Counted from the stretch's first letter, positions 8,340 to 17,799 are shown. The stretch: 61,881 nucleotides of DNA from Chitinophaga pinensis (GCA_945907065.1 CAMDSC010000013.1:1-61881); one strand, 5' to 3'. Notes: generated by a model from the sequence alone, not told the origin. Numbers and translations: made by a program.

Positions 8340-9240
8340 ATGATATACTTTTTTGTACATCATTGAGCATTTTTTCAGACAACAGGCCTGTAAGCCCGCC
8401 GGTATGAATTGCAAGAATAGTTTCACCTTTTTTGAAAACACCTTTTTTTATTAAATCAGTAATTCCATAAAATAACTTTGAGGTGTAAACAGGGTCGGTA
8501 AGAATTCCCGATTTAGATGCAAAATGGTTTAAAAATTTTAACAATTCAGGAGTTGTATTGGCATAACCTCCAAAATGATAATCGGTATGCACCGTAAAGT
8601 TTTTGGCTTTTGGTAAATATCCTAAAACGGTATTGGTAATAAATTCACCTTGCTTTAATACAGGTATGCTGTGGCAATGGGTATCCAAATTTTGCGCAGC
8701 CACGCCTCTAACAATTCCTGCAAAGGTGCACCCCGTTCCTGAAGCGCAAAATATATGATTATAGGTTTGGGTTAGTTCAGTTATTATTTCCACACACCCT
8801 TTTACTCCATCTTTATTTTCACCACCCTCGGGAACAATAAAATAGCCTTCATTTTTCCAAGTTTCGGATAAGAGTTCTTTGTTTTTGTAAGACTCTCGTG
8901 TTACAAATTCAAGCTTCATTCCCCAAAGTTGGGCCAAAATTAAAACATGATTAATTCCTGAAGGTTTCTCTCCCCTTATTATTCCAATACATTCTACCTG
9001 ATTTTCGGCACAAAATGCTGCTGTGGCTAAAATGTGATTAGAAAAGGCTCCACCAAAAGTTACAATACCTTTGCAACCACTCTTTAAAAAACTAACGTGA
9101 TTGTATTTTAATTTACGCCACTTATTGCCTGATATAAACGGATGAATCATATCATCGCGTTTAACAAACACATTTACTCCCGCAGCTTCAAACTCCGGAA
9201 GATTTATTTTTTGTTCAATAGAAACGTTGGTACTTAGCAA
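8338..9240 (-). CDS. PLP-dependent D-cysteine desulfhydrase / ACC deaminase family protein
   Basis: A 300-residue tryptophan-synthase-beta-fold enzyme. The N-terminal FVKRDDMIHPFISGNKWRKL holds the PLP-Schiff-base lysine (in GNKWRKL); VTFGGAFSNHILATA and FCASGTGCTFAGIVRG bind substrate and phosphate. The group includes D-cysteine desulfhydrase (DcyD), which releases sulfide, ammonia and pyruvate, and ACC deaminase; sequence alone does not separate them, though desulfhydrase is the commoner activity. The start is a TTG at 9240: no in-frame ATG exists before residue 31, which is already inside the domain. It is divergent from lpxK, with only 42 bases between. Confidence 0.88.
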   Translation of the reverse strand: MLSTNVSIEQKINLPEFEAAGVNVFVKRDDMIHPFISGNKWRKLKYNHVSFLKSGCKGIVTFGGAFSNHILATAAFCAENQVECIGIIRGEKPSGINHVLILAQLWGMKLEFVTRESYKNKELLSETWKNEGYFIVPEGGENKDGVKGCVEIITELTQTYNHIFCASGTGCTFAGIVRGVAAQNLDTHCHSIPVLKQGEFITNTVLGYLPKAKNFTVHTDYHFGGYANTTPELLKFLNHFASKSGILTDPVYTSKLFYGITDLIKKGVFKKGETILAIHTGGLTGLLSEKMLNDVQKSIS

Positions 9241-9282
9241 TTAAAAATTAATATTCGCAATATTACATCAGTAATAGGAATT

Positions 9283-10242
9283 TTGAAGCTTTTATACCCA
9301 TTTGCACTTATTTATGGACTCATAATCTGGGTGAGGAATAAACTGTTTGATTGGGGATTTTTAAAACAAACCAAATTTGAGGTTCCTATTATATGTATTG
9401 GTAATTTATCAATGGGTGGTACTGGTAAAACCCCTCATATTGAATATTTTATTTCGAAGTATAAAACAACGCATAAGATTGCAGTGGTAAGTCGAGGCTA
9501 TGGCCGAAAAACAAAAGGTTTCAGATATGTGAGCTCAAATGATTTTTCAGAAAATGTAGGTGATGAACCGTTACAGATTAAAAAGAAATTTGATGAAATT
9601 ATAGTAGCCGTTGGGGAAAACCGAGTGAAAGCAATGCAACAACTTTTAAATGAAAACCCTGCTGTAAATTTGATTTTACTAGACGATGCGTTTCAGCACC
9701 GCTATGTAAAAAGAAGTTTAAATATTTTATTGACAGAATATGCTAATCCTTTTTGGAAAGATTTAGTGGTTCCTGCCGGAAGATTAAGAGAGTTTAGGTG
9801 CGGATGGAAACGGGCAGATAAGATTATTATTACAAAATGTCCTGAAACTATTGATTTAAAAATCCCTCAAAGTATTAATTCCAAACCTGTTTATTTTTCA
9901 AGAATAGCTTACCAAAACCCAATTATAATTAATGGGAATTTCTCAAAAAAAATAATCTTGATTACCGGAGTTGCTAACCCTTCGCCACTTTTAGAATATT
10001 TGAAAGCAGAAGACTTTGAACTAATAAATCATTTCAATTTTTCTGACCATCATAATTTTAGTGGTTTTGATATATCAACTATTTTATCAAAAGCCAATTC
10101 AGAAAAAGATGCAATGCTATTAACCACTGAAAAGGACTGGATGCGACTGAAACCTTTTTTAGAAAATAAAGACATCAATCTAGCATATATTCCTATTGGT
10201 GTTGGAATTGAAAATCCGCCAAATGATTGGCTAAAAAATTAG
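9283..10242 (+). CDS. lpxK: Tetraacyldisaccharide 4'-kinase LpxK
   Basis: A 319-residue LpxK, which phosphorylates the 4' position of the lipid A disaccharide precursor at the inner membrane. The N terminus has a membrane-associating helix (LLYPFALIYGLIIWV), then the P-loop GNLSMGGTGKTPHIEYF and the Asp-rich LILLDDAFQHRYVKRSLNI, both family signatures. The start is TTG; the encoded N terminus matches LpxK relatives from its second residue and no ATG is available. Its TAG stop overlaps the stop of the convergent menC by four bases, leaving no room for a terminator. Confidence 0.94.
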   Translation: MKLLYPFALIYGLIIWVRNKLFDWGFLKQTKFEVPIICIGNLSMGGTGKTPHIEYFISKYKTTHKIAVVSRGYGRKTKGFRYVSSNDFSENVGDEPLQIKKKFDEIIVAVGENRVKAMQQLLNENPAVNLILLDDAFQHRYVKRSLNILLTEYANPFWKDLVVPAGRLREFRCGWKRADKIIITKCPETIDLKIPQSINSKPVYFSRIAYQNPIIINGNFSKKIILITGVANPSPLLEYLKAEDFELINHFNFSDHHNFSGFDISTILSKANSEKDAMLLTTEKDWMRLKPFLENKDINLAYIPIGVGIENPPNDWLKN

Positions 10243-11258
10243 TTTTTATAGAATAATTGCCCCACTTTTATCTCCGACTTTGGCTCAAAATTATTTTGAT
10301 ACAACAAGCCGGTACCTAAGCCTTGTGGTAAAATAGTATTGTATTTTCCAACCCACTGAGCAATGGCATTTAACCCAATATTGGCTTCCAATGCCGATGT
10401 AGCCCACCAGCCTATTATATGTCTGTTGGCTAATGAAATCCAATGGTCACTTTCTTTAAATCCTCCCAATAGCGATGGTTTTAGAATAATGTATTGAGGT
10501 GAGATGTGTTTTAATAAATCGTGGCGTTCGGATGATTTTATAGAAATTAACTCCTCATCAAGGGCAATTGCAATTTTTGAATCTTTGCAAATCTTAGCCA
10601 TATCATCCCAATCACCGGCCTTTATTGGTTGTTCAATGGAATGAATGTTAAATCGCGAAAATTCTTTAAGCTTTTCTAAAGCTTCATCTGGCATAAAAGC
10701 ACCGTTTGCATCTAGCCGTATGGTAACATTTTTTCCTTGTTGGGTGTTTCTAAATTGATCTAAAAAACGACACTCCGCATCAAAATCATGGCTGCCTACT
10801 TTAAATTTTATGCATCCAAAACCCAGGTCAGCCTTTGCAATAGCTTCTTTAAGCATTTCGTCCAAATCATTCATCCACACCAAACCGTTTATTGGGATTG
10901 GTTTCCCAGTTAAATAATCAGAATTAAAATAGATTTGTTTGCCACCATTTTCTAAATTCAACAATGCACTCTCAATAGCAAATTTTACCGAAGGAAGTTC
11001 ATCTAAATCTAAATCTTCAAATTTTTCACCTTCCACCAGTTGGTCAAGTTTGGATTCAATAATACTTCCCAAATCTTCATCATAATCAGGACTTAAAAAT
11101 TCTAATGGAGCAGCTTCGCCAATTCCTATTATTTCAGGGTTTTTCTTATCCCAGAGTTTCACAATCCAATGCAGTTTTTCCTCAAAAACATTGCGTGATG
11201 TTTTGGCCGGTTTTTTAAACTTTAGTTTATGAAGTTTTACGGAATAGTTTATTTGCAT
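10239..11258 (-). CDS. menC: o-Succinylbenzoate synthase (MenC), enolase superfamily
   Basis: 339 residues from the preferred ATG at 11258, which overlaps the menA stop as TAATG; the frame is open 4 codons further. It has the superfamily signatures: the KFKVG lysine pair (IKFKVGSHDFDAE), metal ligands in RLDANGAF, HSIEQPI and IALDEEL, and the downstream lysine in YIILKPSLLGG. MenC dehydrates SHCHC to o-succinylbenzoate in menaquinone biosynthesis. Its adjacency to menA supports MenC over a dipeptide epimerase or muconate cycloisomerase. Confidence 0.92.
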   Translation of the reverse strand: MQINYSVKLHKLKFKKPAKTSRNVFEEKLHWIVKLWDKKNPEIIGIGEAAPLEFLSPDYDEDLGSIIESKLDQLVEGEKFEDLDLDELPSVKFAIESALLNLENGGKQIYFNSDYLTGKPIPINGLVWMNDLDEMLKEAIAKADLGFGCIKFKVGSHDFDAECRFLDQFRNTQQGKNVTIRLDANGAFMPDEALEKLKEFSRFNIHSIEQPIKAGDWDDMAKICKDSKIAIALDEELISIKSSERHDLLKHISPQYIILKPSLLGGFKESDHWISLANRHIIGWWATSALEANIGLNAIAQWVGKYNTILPQGLGTGLLYQNNFEPKSEIKVGQLFYKN

Positions 11259-12157
11259 TAGGCCAACCAAAAAATTCCAAGTAGAATGACAAATAACAAA
11301 TTGAGTAAAGAAACTTGCTTTAATGCTTTATTATAGGGTTCTCTTCCCTCGGGTTCCTTAGATAATTTATGGGTAATAATATCATAAACTGAACCTATAA
11401 AAAAGGGTAATAAATAATCATAAGAAGAATGCGTAACCCTTGAAAATAATAAAAACAATACCATTGCCAAATTAATCAAAACATACTGATACCAAATAGC
11501 TCTTTTAAAACCCAGTTGTACCACTATTGTTTTCTTTCCCGCTGCCTTATCACTTTCAATATCGCGCAGGTTATTAATGTTTAATACCGCTACACACAGC
11601 AATCCAAAACCGATAGAAGGTATCCAAATATTATCAGGTAACTGTCCGGTCATTAAAATATACGTTCCACCAACTGCCACAGGCCCAAAAAATAAAAGTA
11701 CAAACAAATCTCCCAAACCCCGATATCCATAAGCACTTTTACCAACAGTATATTTCATGGCGGCGGCAATAGCTGCCAATCCAATGCCTAACCAAACCAA
11801 AAATTTAAAATCCAATTTTTGAAACGCTGCGAATAGCAATCCCAATCCACAAAATAAAGTAGCCAATCCTACAATCCACAAAGCATTTTTCATAGCTTTT
11901 AAAGAAATGGTTCCCGACGCTAAAGCCCGGTCTGTGCGGTCGGCAGCTTGATCGGTTCCTTTTTGAAAGTCACCGTAATCATTGGCAAGGTTGGAAAGTA
12001 TTTGTAATAAAACGGCTGTAAAAAAGGCTAATAAAAATACTGCCCATGAAAATGAATATTCATAAGCTGCTAAAAAACTTCCTAATAAAATTCCTCCGGC
12101 TGCCAGAGGCAAAGTTCTAAGTCGGGCGGCTTTAAGCCAAATTTTAAAAGTGTTCAA
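11258..12157 (-). CDS. menA: 1,4-Dihydroxy-2-naphthoate polyprenyltransferase MenA
   Basis: A 299-residue UbiA-family prenyltransferase with about eight or nine membrane helices. The first Asp-rich motif appears as NLANDYGDFQKGTDQAADR and the second as NNLRDIESDKAAGKKT, both Mg-diphosphate sites. It attaches the isoprenoid chain to DHNA, the membrane step of menaquinone synthesis. The start is TTG at 12157, overlapping the upstream nuclease gene's TGA as TTGA, so translation is probably coupled to that unrelated gene. It forms the head of the menA-menC pair. Confidence 0.93.
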   Translation of the reverse strand: MNTFKIWLKAARLRTLPLAAGGILLGSFLAAYEYSFSWAVFLLAFFTAVLLQILSNLANDYGDFQKGTDQAADRTDRALASGTISLKAMKNALWIVGLATLFCGLGLLFAAFQKLDFKFLVWLGIGLAAIAAAMKYTVGKSAYGYRGLGDLFVLLFFGPVAVGGTYILMTGQLPDNIWIPSIGFGLLCVAVLNINNLRDIESDKAAGKKTIVVQLGFKRAIWYQYVLINLAMVLFLLFSRVTHSSYDYLLPFFIGSVYDIITHKLSKEPEGREPYNKALKQVSLLNLLFVILLGIFWLA

Positions 12158-13161
12158 TGTTTAGAATTATCTAATTTTTCAATTTCTTTCTTTACTTCAT
12201 CTATCAACTGTTGTTCGGTTGGGAGATATAATTGGTATTTACTGGCAATAATGGTTTTGTTGTTTTCAGGCAATGTGATTTTTACAACGGCATCATTTTT
12301 ATCAGCACATAGTAAAATACCGATTGTTGGGTTTTCAAATTCTTGTTTTTCAAAACGGTCGTAATAATTAACATACATGCCCAATTGCCCAATATCTTCA
12401 TGCGTTAATTTTGTGGTTTTTATTTCAATTATTACAAAACATTGTAACAATCGGTTATAGAAAACCAGATCTATCGAAAACTCATCCCCATCAATATGTA
12501 TGCGTTTTTGCCTTGCTATAAATGAAAATCCGTTACCTATTTCTAATAAAAAATCTTGAAGATGAGTGATTATGGCACCTTCTAAGTCTCTTTCATAATA
12601 GGCCGATTCTCTTCGCAAACCCAAAAATTCCAATACCATCGGGTCTTTGATTATCTCCTTTGCATCGGTAGGTAATTTTTCCTCGCGAGCTACGGCTAAT
12701 ACAGCTTGTATATCATTGCTTATCAAAAGCCTTTCAAACAACTGGCTATTTATTTGCCTTTCCATTTGTCGGGCCGTCCAGTTATTTTTTTCCGTTTCAG
12801 CAATGTAAAAGTCTCTTTTGTCTTGGTTATCAATACGAATAAGTGTTCGATAATGGGTCCAACTCAATTGTGAACGCAGTGCGTTCACAATTGGAAAGGT
12901 GCGGTAAAACTGGCGAAACAAGTTTAATTGTCTGTATGAAAACCCACTTCCAAATTGAGGCTCTAATTCATTAGCTAACGATTTTATCAAAAAATCACCA
13001 TAGCCAGCCCGCTCTTTTCCTTCTTGCTCTTCTTCTAAAATAACCTTACCTATTTGCCAATACATCATTACCCGTTCAGTATCTACAGAACGAATGGCCC
13101 TACCCTTGGCATCAGCAATGATAGTTTGAATTTGGTGAATCAGTTCTGTTTTTAGTAGCAT
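12154..13161 (-). CDS. PDDEXK nuclease of the YhcG/DUF1016 family
   Basis: 335 residues. The N-terminal DUF1016 helical region includes GKVILEEEQEGKERAGYGD and LSWTHYRTLIRI; the C-terminal PDDEXK domain has the Asp in FSIDLVFYN and the E-x-K pair in VIIEIKTTKLTHEDIGQL, so the nuclease site looks intact. The family is scattered by horizontal transfer and often accompanies restriction-modification genes; none is here. It sits between nth and menA and overlaps menA by four bases. The coding region contains a perfect palindrome (12865-12893), and a 7-base inverted repeat covers the start codon. Its biological role is not established. Confidence 0.88.
   Translation of the reverse strand: MLLKTELIHQIQTIIADAKGRAIRSVDTERVMMYWQIGKVILEEEQEGKERAGYGDFLIKSLANELEPQFGSGFSYRQLNLFRQFYRTFPIVNALRSQLSWTHYRTLIRIDNQDKRDFYIAETEKNNWTARQMERQINSQLFERLLISNDIQAVLAVAREEKLPTDAKEIIKDPMVLEFLGLRRESAYYERDLEGAIITHLQDFLLEIGNGFSFIARQKRIHIDGDEFSIDLVFYNRLLQCFVIIEIKTTKLTHEDIGQLGMYVNYYDRFEKQEFENPTIGILLCADKNDAVVKITLPENNKTIIASKYQLYLPTEQQLIDEVKKEIEKLDNSKH
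12865..12893. repeat. Perfect palindrome with 13-bp arms inside the YhcG-family gene
   Basis: The arm CAATTGTGAACGC and its exact reverse complement are separated by three bases (AGT). It lies in the codons for IVNALRSQL. In RNA it would form a strong hairpin within the message; in DNA it could be a cruciform or a protein-binding site. Confidence 0.85.
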
Positions 13162-13179
13162 TTAGTAAAATGACTAAAT
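13160..13179. promoter_or_regulatory. Inverted repeat over the YhcG-family start codon, possible operator
   Basis: ATTTAGT and ACTAAAT are separated by six bases; the left half includes the start codon of the minus-strand nuclease gene. The placement suits an operator or a structure limiting translation. No regulator is identified. Confidence 0.4.
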
Positions 13180-13219
13180 ATAAACTCCAAAATTAGGCAA
13201 ATTTAAGGCCTGTAAAAAA

Positions 13220-13846
13220 CTATAACGACTTACAATAATTGCAATAGGGCTTCATCACACACTCGTTGCAATTAGGGTTGGTTGGTCGGCAGGTTTCTCT
13301 TCCTAAAAATGAAATGGCCATACCCAATTCACCCCATGTATATTGTGGCATCACAGCCATAAGTTGTTTCTCAATTTTTTTAGGGTCATCGCTATCTACA
13401 ACCCCTAATCGTGGCACCACTCTTACCACGTGTAAATCTACCACAATGCCTTCTGCCGATATTCCGGATTCACGCATTATTACATTGGCCGATTTGCGGC
13501 CTATTCCGGGTAAGGAAGTTAGCTCCTCCATGGTTAAAGGAATATTTTTATCTTCTTTAACTTTTGCCGATAGCTCCAATAACCATTTTATTTTATTGCC
13601 AAAATTTCTAACCTTACCAATAAGCGGATATAAAGCTTCGGCATCAGCTTTTGCCAAAGAAGCCATATCCGGAAAAGCTTCAAAAAAAGGGGGTGCAATT
13701 TGATTGATGTGTTTATCAGAATCCTGAGCCGATAAAATAACCATTACCAATAATTGATAAGTGTTTTTAAAAACCAGCGGATGGGGTTTACCTCTGTATT
13801 TTTCGATTAAGGGTTGAAAGGCTTGTGGCCAGTTGATTTTGTTCAT
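13220..13846 (-). CDS. nth: Endonuclease III (DNA glycosylase/AP lyase)
   Basis: 208 residues, normal length. It has the helix-hairpin-helix LPGIGRKSANVIM with the catalytic lysine, the catalytic Asp in VVDLHVVRV, and a C-terminal [4Fe-4S] cluster with spacing C-x6-C-x2-C-x5-C (CRPTNPNCNECVMKPYC). It removes oxidised pyrimidines in base excision repair. It is the first gene of a minus-strand run; the YhcG-family gene follows after 58 bases. The open frames on its opposite strand are shadows. Confidence 0.95.
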   Translation of the reverse strand: MNKINWPQAFQPLIEKYRGKPHPLVFKNTYQLLVMVILSAQDSDKHINQIAPPFFEAFPDMASLAKADAEALYPLIGKVRNFGNKIKWLLELSAKVKEDKNIPLTMEELTSLPGIGRKSANVIMRESGISAEGIVVDLHVVRVVPRLGVVDSDDPKKIEKQLMAVMPQYTWGELGMAISFLGRETCRPTNPNCNECVMKPYCNYCKSL

Positions 13847-14039
13847 AGAGATTATTTATTTTGGTAAAAATAAGGGTAAAAGTATTAAGCCCAAAATTGC
13901 TATCAAATTTTAAAGGAAACATCGCCACTCTTCCTGAACTGCATTTTTTTCTGAGTGTGATAAATAATGAAATATATCCCGTTTGTAAATTGACACCAAT
14001 AATTATAGGCTTTGGCCTTAATGGGTGTTATTTTTAAAG

Positions 14040-14047
14040 TACTTTTG
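14040..14047 (+). promoter_or_regulatory. Possible -7 element for the lipoprotein gene at 14084
   Basis: TACTTTTG matches TAnnTTTG and lies 36 bases before the preferred ATG; no TTG is seen at the expected distance upstream. The rest of the 237-base gap 13847-14083 shows no gene or RNA that I can recognise. Confidence 0.4.
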
Positions 14048-14083
14048 ATTTTAAATACACTATGCAGAAATAACCAAAATAGC

Positions 14084-15820
14084 ATGAAAAAATTTAATAG
14101 TACTAGCTTAATCATTATACTTATTGGGTTTACAATTGTTAATAGTTGTAAAAAAGAGGAATCAACTCAACAAAGTAATGAACCTGCATTTGTCAAAAAC
14201 TTTGGGGCAAGTGTTGAAAAGGACTTTTTAATTGAAGTAATAGATGACGACGGAAGCCCATTGGCCAATACGAATATTCAGATTGGAGATTTTATGGGGA
14301 ATACAGATGTAAACGGAATTTTGCTAAAAAGGGCAGTTAAGGTTTATGAAAAATTTGCTTTTATAAAAGCCTCCAAATTAGGTTATATATCTGGAGGGAG
14401 GTCGTTAATTCCAGGACAGGGGACAAATAAAATTACCATTCAGTTGATGCAAAGTAATCTGGTCGGAACTGTAAGTAGTGGTAAAATTGGAATTGTAACA
14501 TTATCTAATGGAACAAAGGTAGAATTTGACGGGGAATTTGAAGATGTTAATGGAAATGATTATTCCGGTGATGTAAAAGTGTATATGAAACTTCTGTCTT
14601 CATCAGATAAAGATATTGGAACAAAAATGCCAGGAATGCTTTATGGCAAAAGGGAAGATGGAAGTGAAAGCATATTAGAAACTTATGGGATGATTTCAGT
14701 AGAATTGCTTGGAAGGTCTAATCAAGTAATTCAACCTGCCAAAGGGCATAAAGCAAAAATTACAATGCCAATTGACCTGTCTCAAACAAGCAATGCTCCT
14801 TCAAGCATCCCTTTATGGCATTTTGATGAACACTATGGATACTGGATAGAAGAAGGAAGTGTAAGCAGAATTGGAAATGAATATAAAGGTGAGGTTTCAC
14901 ATTTTACATGGTGGAATGCAGATATGCCATGGATACCATTAGCTATAAATATTGCTGTAACTGATATGAATTCCAAACCATTGATTGGTATTCCAATTAC
15001 ATTGGTGATAAAAGGAACAAATAGGTCATTGGGAACGGACTATACAGGCGATAATGGTAATATATCGGTATTGATACCTGAAGGAGAACTATTTAGTTTA
15101 ATAATTAAAAATGTATGTGGAGATGAATTGCACAACCAATCAATTGGGCCTTATACTGATGCGACAACTTTACCCGTTATTAAGTTGAACTATGATAAAT
15201 CATTTACACTAAAAGGAAGTTTAAAAAACTGTAAAGGAGAGAAAGTGAAAAATGGCTATGTAATATTCAAAGAAGCAGCTAGTAATCCAAAGTACTTTCC
15301 TATTACAAACGGAGAAATAAACGAAGGAATACCTTACTGCAAACTTGGAAAATACACAGTAAGAGGTTTTGATAATACAAATTTTATGACTTCTACTCCT
15401 TTTGAAGGGACACTTAGAAGTCCGATTTCTGATTTTGGAAATATAACTGTATGTGACTCTTTCGGGGAGTATATTTCTTATTCAATTGATGGTAAAACAC
15501 CTTCTAAAATATTAACCAGTTTAATTGAATGCTACGATAAAGCGGATGGTTTTGAAATTAGTGCCAAACACGGACAGGATTATTTTAAACTTAATTCAAA
15601 TACTAAGGAAAGTGTTTTACATAGCCATTTGAATATGAATTTTAGTGCTGCTGACATTAGCTATAACCAAACATCAGGGATGGACATTATTTTTATTCTC
15701 CGCTATGGAAAATCTAAAGGCGATTTTGTAGATATTGAAATTAGCGGTTTTTACAGAGATAGTGGAGATAACAGTTACCATGAAATTAAAGGAACAGTCC
15801 ATGTAAGAAGGGATAATTAA
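14084..15820 (+). CDS. Lipoprotein with carboxypeptidase-regulatory-like domain
   Basis: 578 residues from the ATG at 14084; the frame is open from 14012, but only the 14084 start gives a proper lipoprotein signal (MKKFNSTSLIIILIGFTIVN followed by SCKK). After the Cys comes a CarboxypepD_reg-like beta domain (LIEVIDDDGSPLANTNIQIG), a middle region with WHFDEHYGYWIEEGSV and FTWWNADMPW, and a second similar domain (MNSKPLIGIPITLVIKG). These features are typical of surface lipoproteins of Bacteroidota; no enzyme site is visible. It stands alone, convergent with the SDR gene with a 3-base gap and no obvious terminator. Confidence 0.8.
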   Translation: MKKFNSTSLIIILIGFTIVNSCKKEESTQQSNEPAFVKNFGASVEKDFLIEVIDDDGSPLANTNIQIGDFMGNTDVNGILLKRAVKVYEKFAFIKASKLGYISGGRSLIPGQGTNKITIQLMQSNLVGTVSSGKIGIVTLSNGTKVEFDGEFEDVNGNDYSGDVKVYMKLLSSSDKDIGTKMPGMLYGKREDGSESILETYGMISVELLGRSNQVIQPAKGHKAKITMPIDLSQTSNAPSSIPLWHFDEHYGYWIEEGSVSRIGNEYKGEVSHFTWWNADMPWIPLAINIAVTDMNSKPLIGIPITLVIKGTNRSLGTDYTGDNGNISVLIPEGELFSLIIKNVCGDELHNQSIGPYTDATTLPVIKLNYDKSFTLKGSLKNCKGEKVKNGYVIFKEAASNPKYFPITNGEINEGIPYCKLGKYTVRGFDNTNFMTSTPFEGTLRSPISDFGNITVCDSFGEYISYSIDGKTPSKILTSLIECYDKADGFEISAKHGQDYFKLNSNTKESVLHSHLNMNFSAADISYNQTSGMDIIFILRYGKSKGDFVDIEISGFYRDSGDNSYHEIKGTVHVRRDN

Positions 15821-15823
15821 AAT

Positions 15824-16612
15824 CTACAAACACCCTGTTCTTCCGCCATCCACCACCACATTCGTTCCGGTAATATATCCGGCCAATGGTGATGCTAAAA
15901 ATGTAGCGGCATAGGCTAATTCTTCGGGAGTTCCAAATCGCCCGGCAGGTATTTCATGAAGCATTTCGGCTTCGGCTTCGGCTTCTGTTTTGTTGGCTTT
16001 TTCGGCTTTATTAGTTATTATTCCGGTAAGGCGTTCGGTTTTGGTAGCTCCGGGCAAAATATTATTTACTGTAATTCCAAAAGGAGCTAATTCCGTAGAC
16101 AACGTTTTGCTCCAGTTAGCCACCGCTCCACGAATGGTATTGCTTACTCCCAAACCTTTCAATGGCATTTTTACCGAAGTAGAAATAATATTAATAATCC
16201 GTCCGTAATGTCCAGCCTTCATTCCTTGAATAACCGCCTTGGCCAAAATATGATTGCATAACAAATGCGCTTTAAAAGCATCGGTAAATTCGTCCAAATT
16301 GGCCATGGAAACCGGTCCCGGAGGTGGGCCACCGGTATTGTTTATTAAAATATGAACCGTTTTTTGTTTTAAAATATAGGCCTCCAAAACCTCCTGCAAT
16401 TGCAAAGGTCTTGAAAAATCACATACCAGATAGGTGTGTTTTTGGCCTTTGGAAGTATCCAAATCGTTAAGAGTACCTTTTAAAACAGATTCGTTTCGGG
16501 CTATTAACGTTACCGAAGCACCTGATGCAGCCAATTGAACGGCTATAGCTTTCCCAATACCTTTGGTGCTGCCACAAACAATGGCTTGCTTACCTAATAA
16601 ATCAACTATCAT
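15824..16612 (-). CDS. Atypical SDR-family protein lacking the YxxxK pair
   Basis: 262 residues with a classical short-chain-dehydrogenase frame: nucleotide loop GSTKGIG (14-20), NNTGG (91-95) and the C-terminal [14 protein letters not shown] and VVDGG. Where the catalytic Tyr-x3-Lys should stand, the sequence reads VSNTIRGAV, so both residues are missing; a BKR-like SDR subgroup without the standard tetrad is known. It is named like 3-oxoacyl-ACP reductases but may not catalyse that reaction. Its ATG overlaps the kbl stop (ATGA), so it is probably translated with kbl and acts in the same pathway. Confidence 0.85.
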   Translation of the reverse strand: MIVDLLGKQAIVCGSTKGIGKAIAVQLAASGASVTLIARNESVLKGTLNDLDTSKGQKHTYLVCDFSRPLQLQEVLEAYILKQKTVHILINNTGGPPPGPVSMANLDEFTDAFKAHLLCNHILAKAVIQGMKAGHYGRIINIISTSVKMPLKGLGVSNTIRGAVANWSKTLSTELAPFGITVNNILPGATKTERLTGIITNKAEKANKTEAEAEAEMLHEIPAGRFGTPEELAYAATFLASPLAGYITGTNVVVDGGRTGCL

Positions 16613-17799
16613 TTAATTACCCCTAAATTTTTACCAACCTTAGTAAATGCAGCAATGGCTTTGTCCAAATGATGACGCTCGTGTCCGGCAGAAATTTGAA
16701 CCCGTATTCTGGCCAATCCTTTTGCCACTACAGGAAAATAAAAACCTATAACATAAATGCCTTCAGCTAAAAGTTGCTCCGCAAAATCCTGAGCCAACTT
16801 AGCATCATACAACATTAATGGACAAATAGGATGCACGCCGGGTTTAATTTCAAATCCAGCCTCAGTCATTTTTGCTCTAAAATAGGTGGTGTTTTCTTCC
16901 AATTTATCGCGCAATTCGGTTGTTTCACTCAACATATCAAACACGGCTATAGAAGCCCCAACAATTGAAGGAGCAAGTGTATTGCTAAACAAATAGGGTC
17001 TTGACCGCTGGCGCAATAAATCAATAATTTCTTTTTTTCCACTTGTAAAACCGCCGGATGCACCTCCCAAGGCTTTTCCTAAAGTTCCGGTAATAATATC
17101 AATTTTGCCCATCACACCGCAATGTTCATGAGTTCCACGACCTGTTTTACCTATAAATCCGCTGGCGTGGCATTCGTCTACCATTATTAAAGCATTATAT
17201 TTTTCAGCCAATGCTACTATTTTATCTAATTGAGCAATGGTTCCGTCCATACTAAAAACACCATCGGTAACAACAATACGGTGTCTTAAATTTTGGGTTT
17301 CAATAAGTTTTTGCTCCAAATCTGCCATATCATTATTGTTGTAACGATAGCGCTGTGCTTTGCAAAGTCTTACCCCGTCGATAATAGATGCATGGTTTAA
17401 AGAATCACTAATAATGGCATCCCGTTCGTCAAACAAGGGTTCAAACACACCTCCATTGGCATCAAAAGCCGCCGCATATAAAATGGTATCTTCTGTTCCT
17501 AAAAACTCAGAAATCTTTTGTTCCAACTGTTTATGAATATCTTGAGTACCACAAATAAACCTTACACTGCTCATCCCGTATCCATGACTGTCAATGGCTT
17601 TTATAGCAGCCTCAATTACTTTTGGGTGAGAAGATAATCCAAGATAGTTATTGGCACAAAAATTTATAACCTCACTTCCATCGGTCAATGTTATATCTGC
17701 TCCTTGCGGTGAAGCTATAATTCGTTCTCGTTTATAAAGTCCGGCTTCTTTAATATCGGCTAATTCTTTTTCTAAAACGGGTTTGAGTGTATCGTACAT
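16609..17799 (-). CDS. kbl: Glycine C-acetyltransferase (2-amino-3-ketobutyrate CoA ligase)
   Basis: 396 residues from the ATG at 17799 ([16 protein letters not shown], the usual family start); the frame is open 15 codons further, but that extension lies outside the family. It is a PLP alpha-oxoamine synthase with the cofactor lysine in [14 protein letters not shown], the pyridine-ring Asp in [11 protein letters not shown], and [10 protein letters not shown] near the start. It cleaves 2-amino-3-ketobutyrate with CoA to glycine and acetyl-CoA in threonine breakdown. The usual partner, threonine dehydrogenase, is not adjacent; instead an atypical SDR gene overlaps the stop codon. Confidence 0.94.
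   Translation of the reverse strand: MYDTLKPVLEKELADIKEAGLYKRERIIASPQGADITLTDGSEVINFCANNYLGLSSHPKVIEAAIKAIDSHGYGMSSVRFICGTQDIHKQLEQKISEFLGTEDTILYAAAFDANGGVFEPLFDERDAIISDSLNHASIIDGVRLCKAQRYRYNNNDMADLEQKLIETQNLRHRIVVTDGVFSMDGTIAQLDKIVALAEKYNALIMVDECHASGFIGKTGRGTHEHCGVMGKIDIITGTLGKALGGASGGFTSGKKEIIDLLRQRSRPYLFSNTLAPSIVGASIAVFDMLSETTELRDKLEENTTYFRAKMTEAGFEIKPGVHPICPLMLYDAKLAQDFAEQLLAEGIYVIGFYFPVVAKGLARIRVQISAGHERHHLDKAIAAFTKVGKNLGVIK

Noticed and set aside
12154-13161. Restriction-modification system
   Set aside because: No methyltransferase, specificity or other restriction gene is near the YhcG-family gene.
13903-14115. 70-codon minus-strand frame between nth and the lipoprotein gene
   Set aside because: It overlaps the lipoprotein start and the likely promoter and shows no domain.
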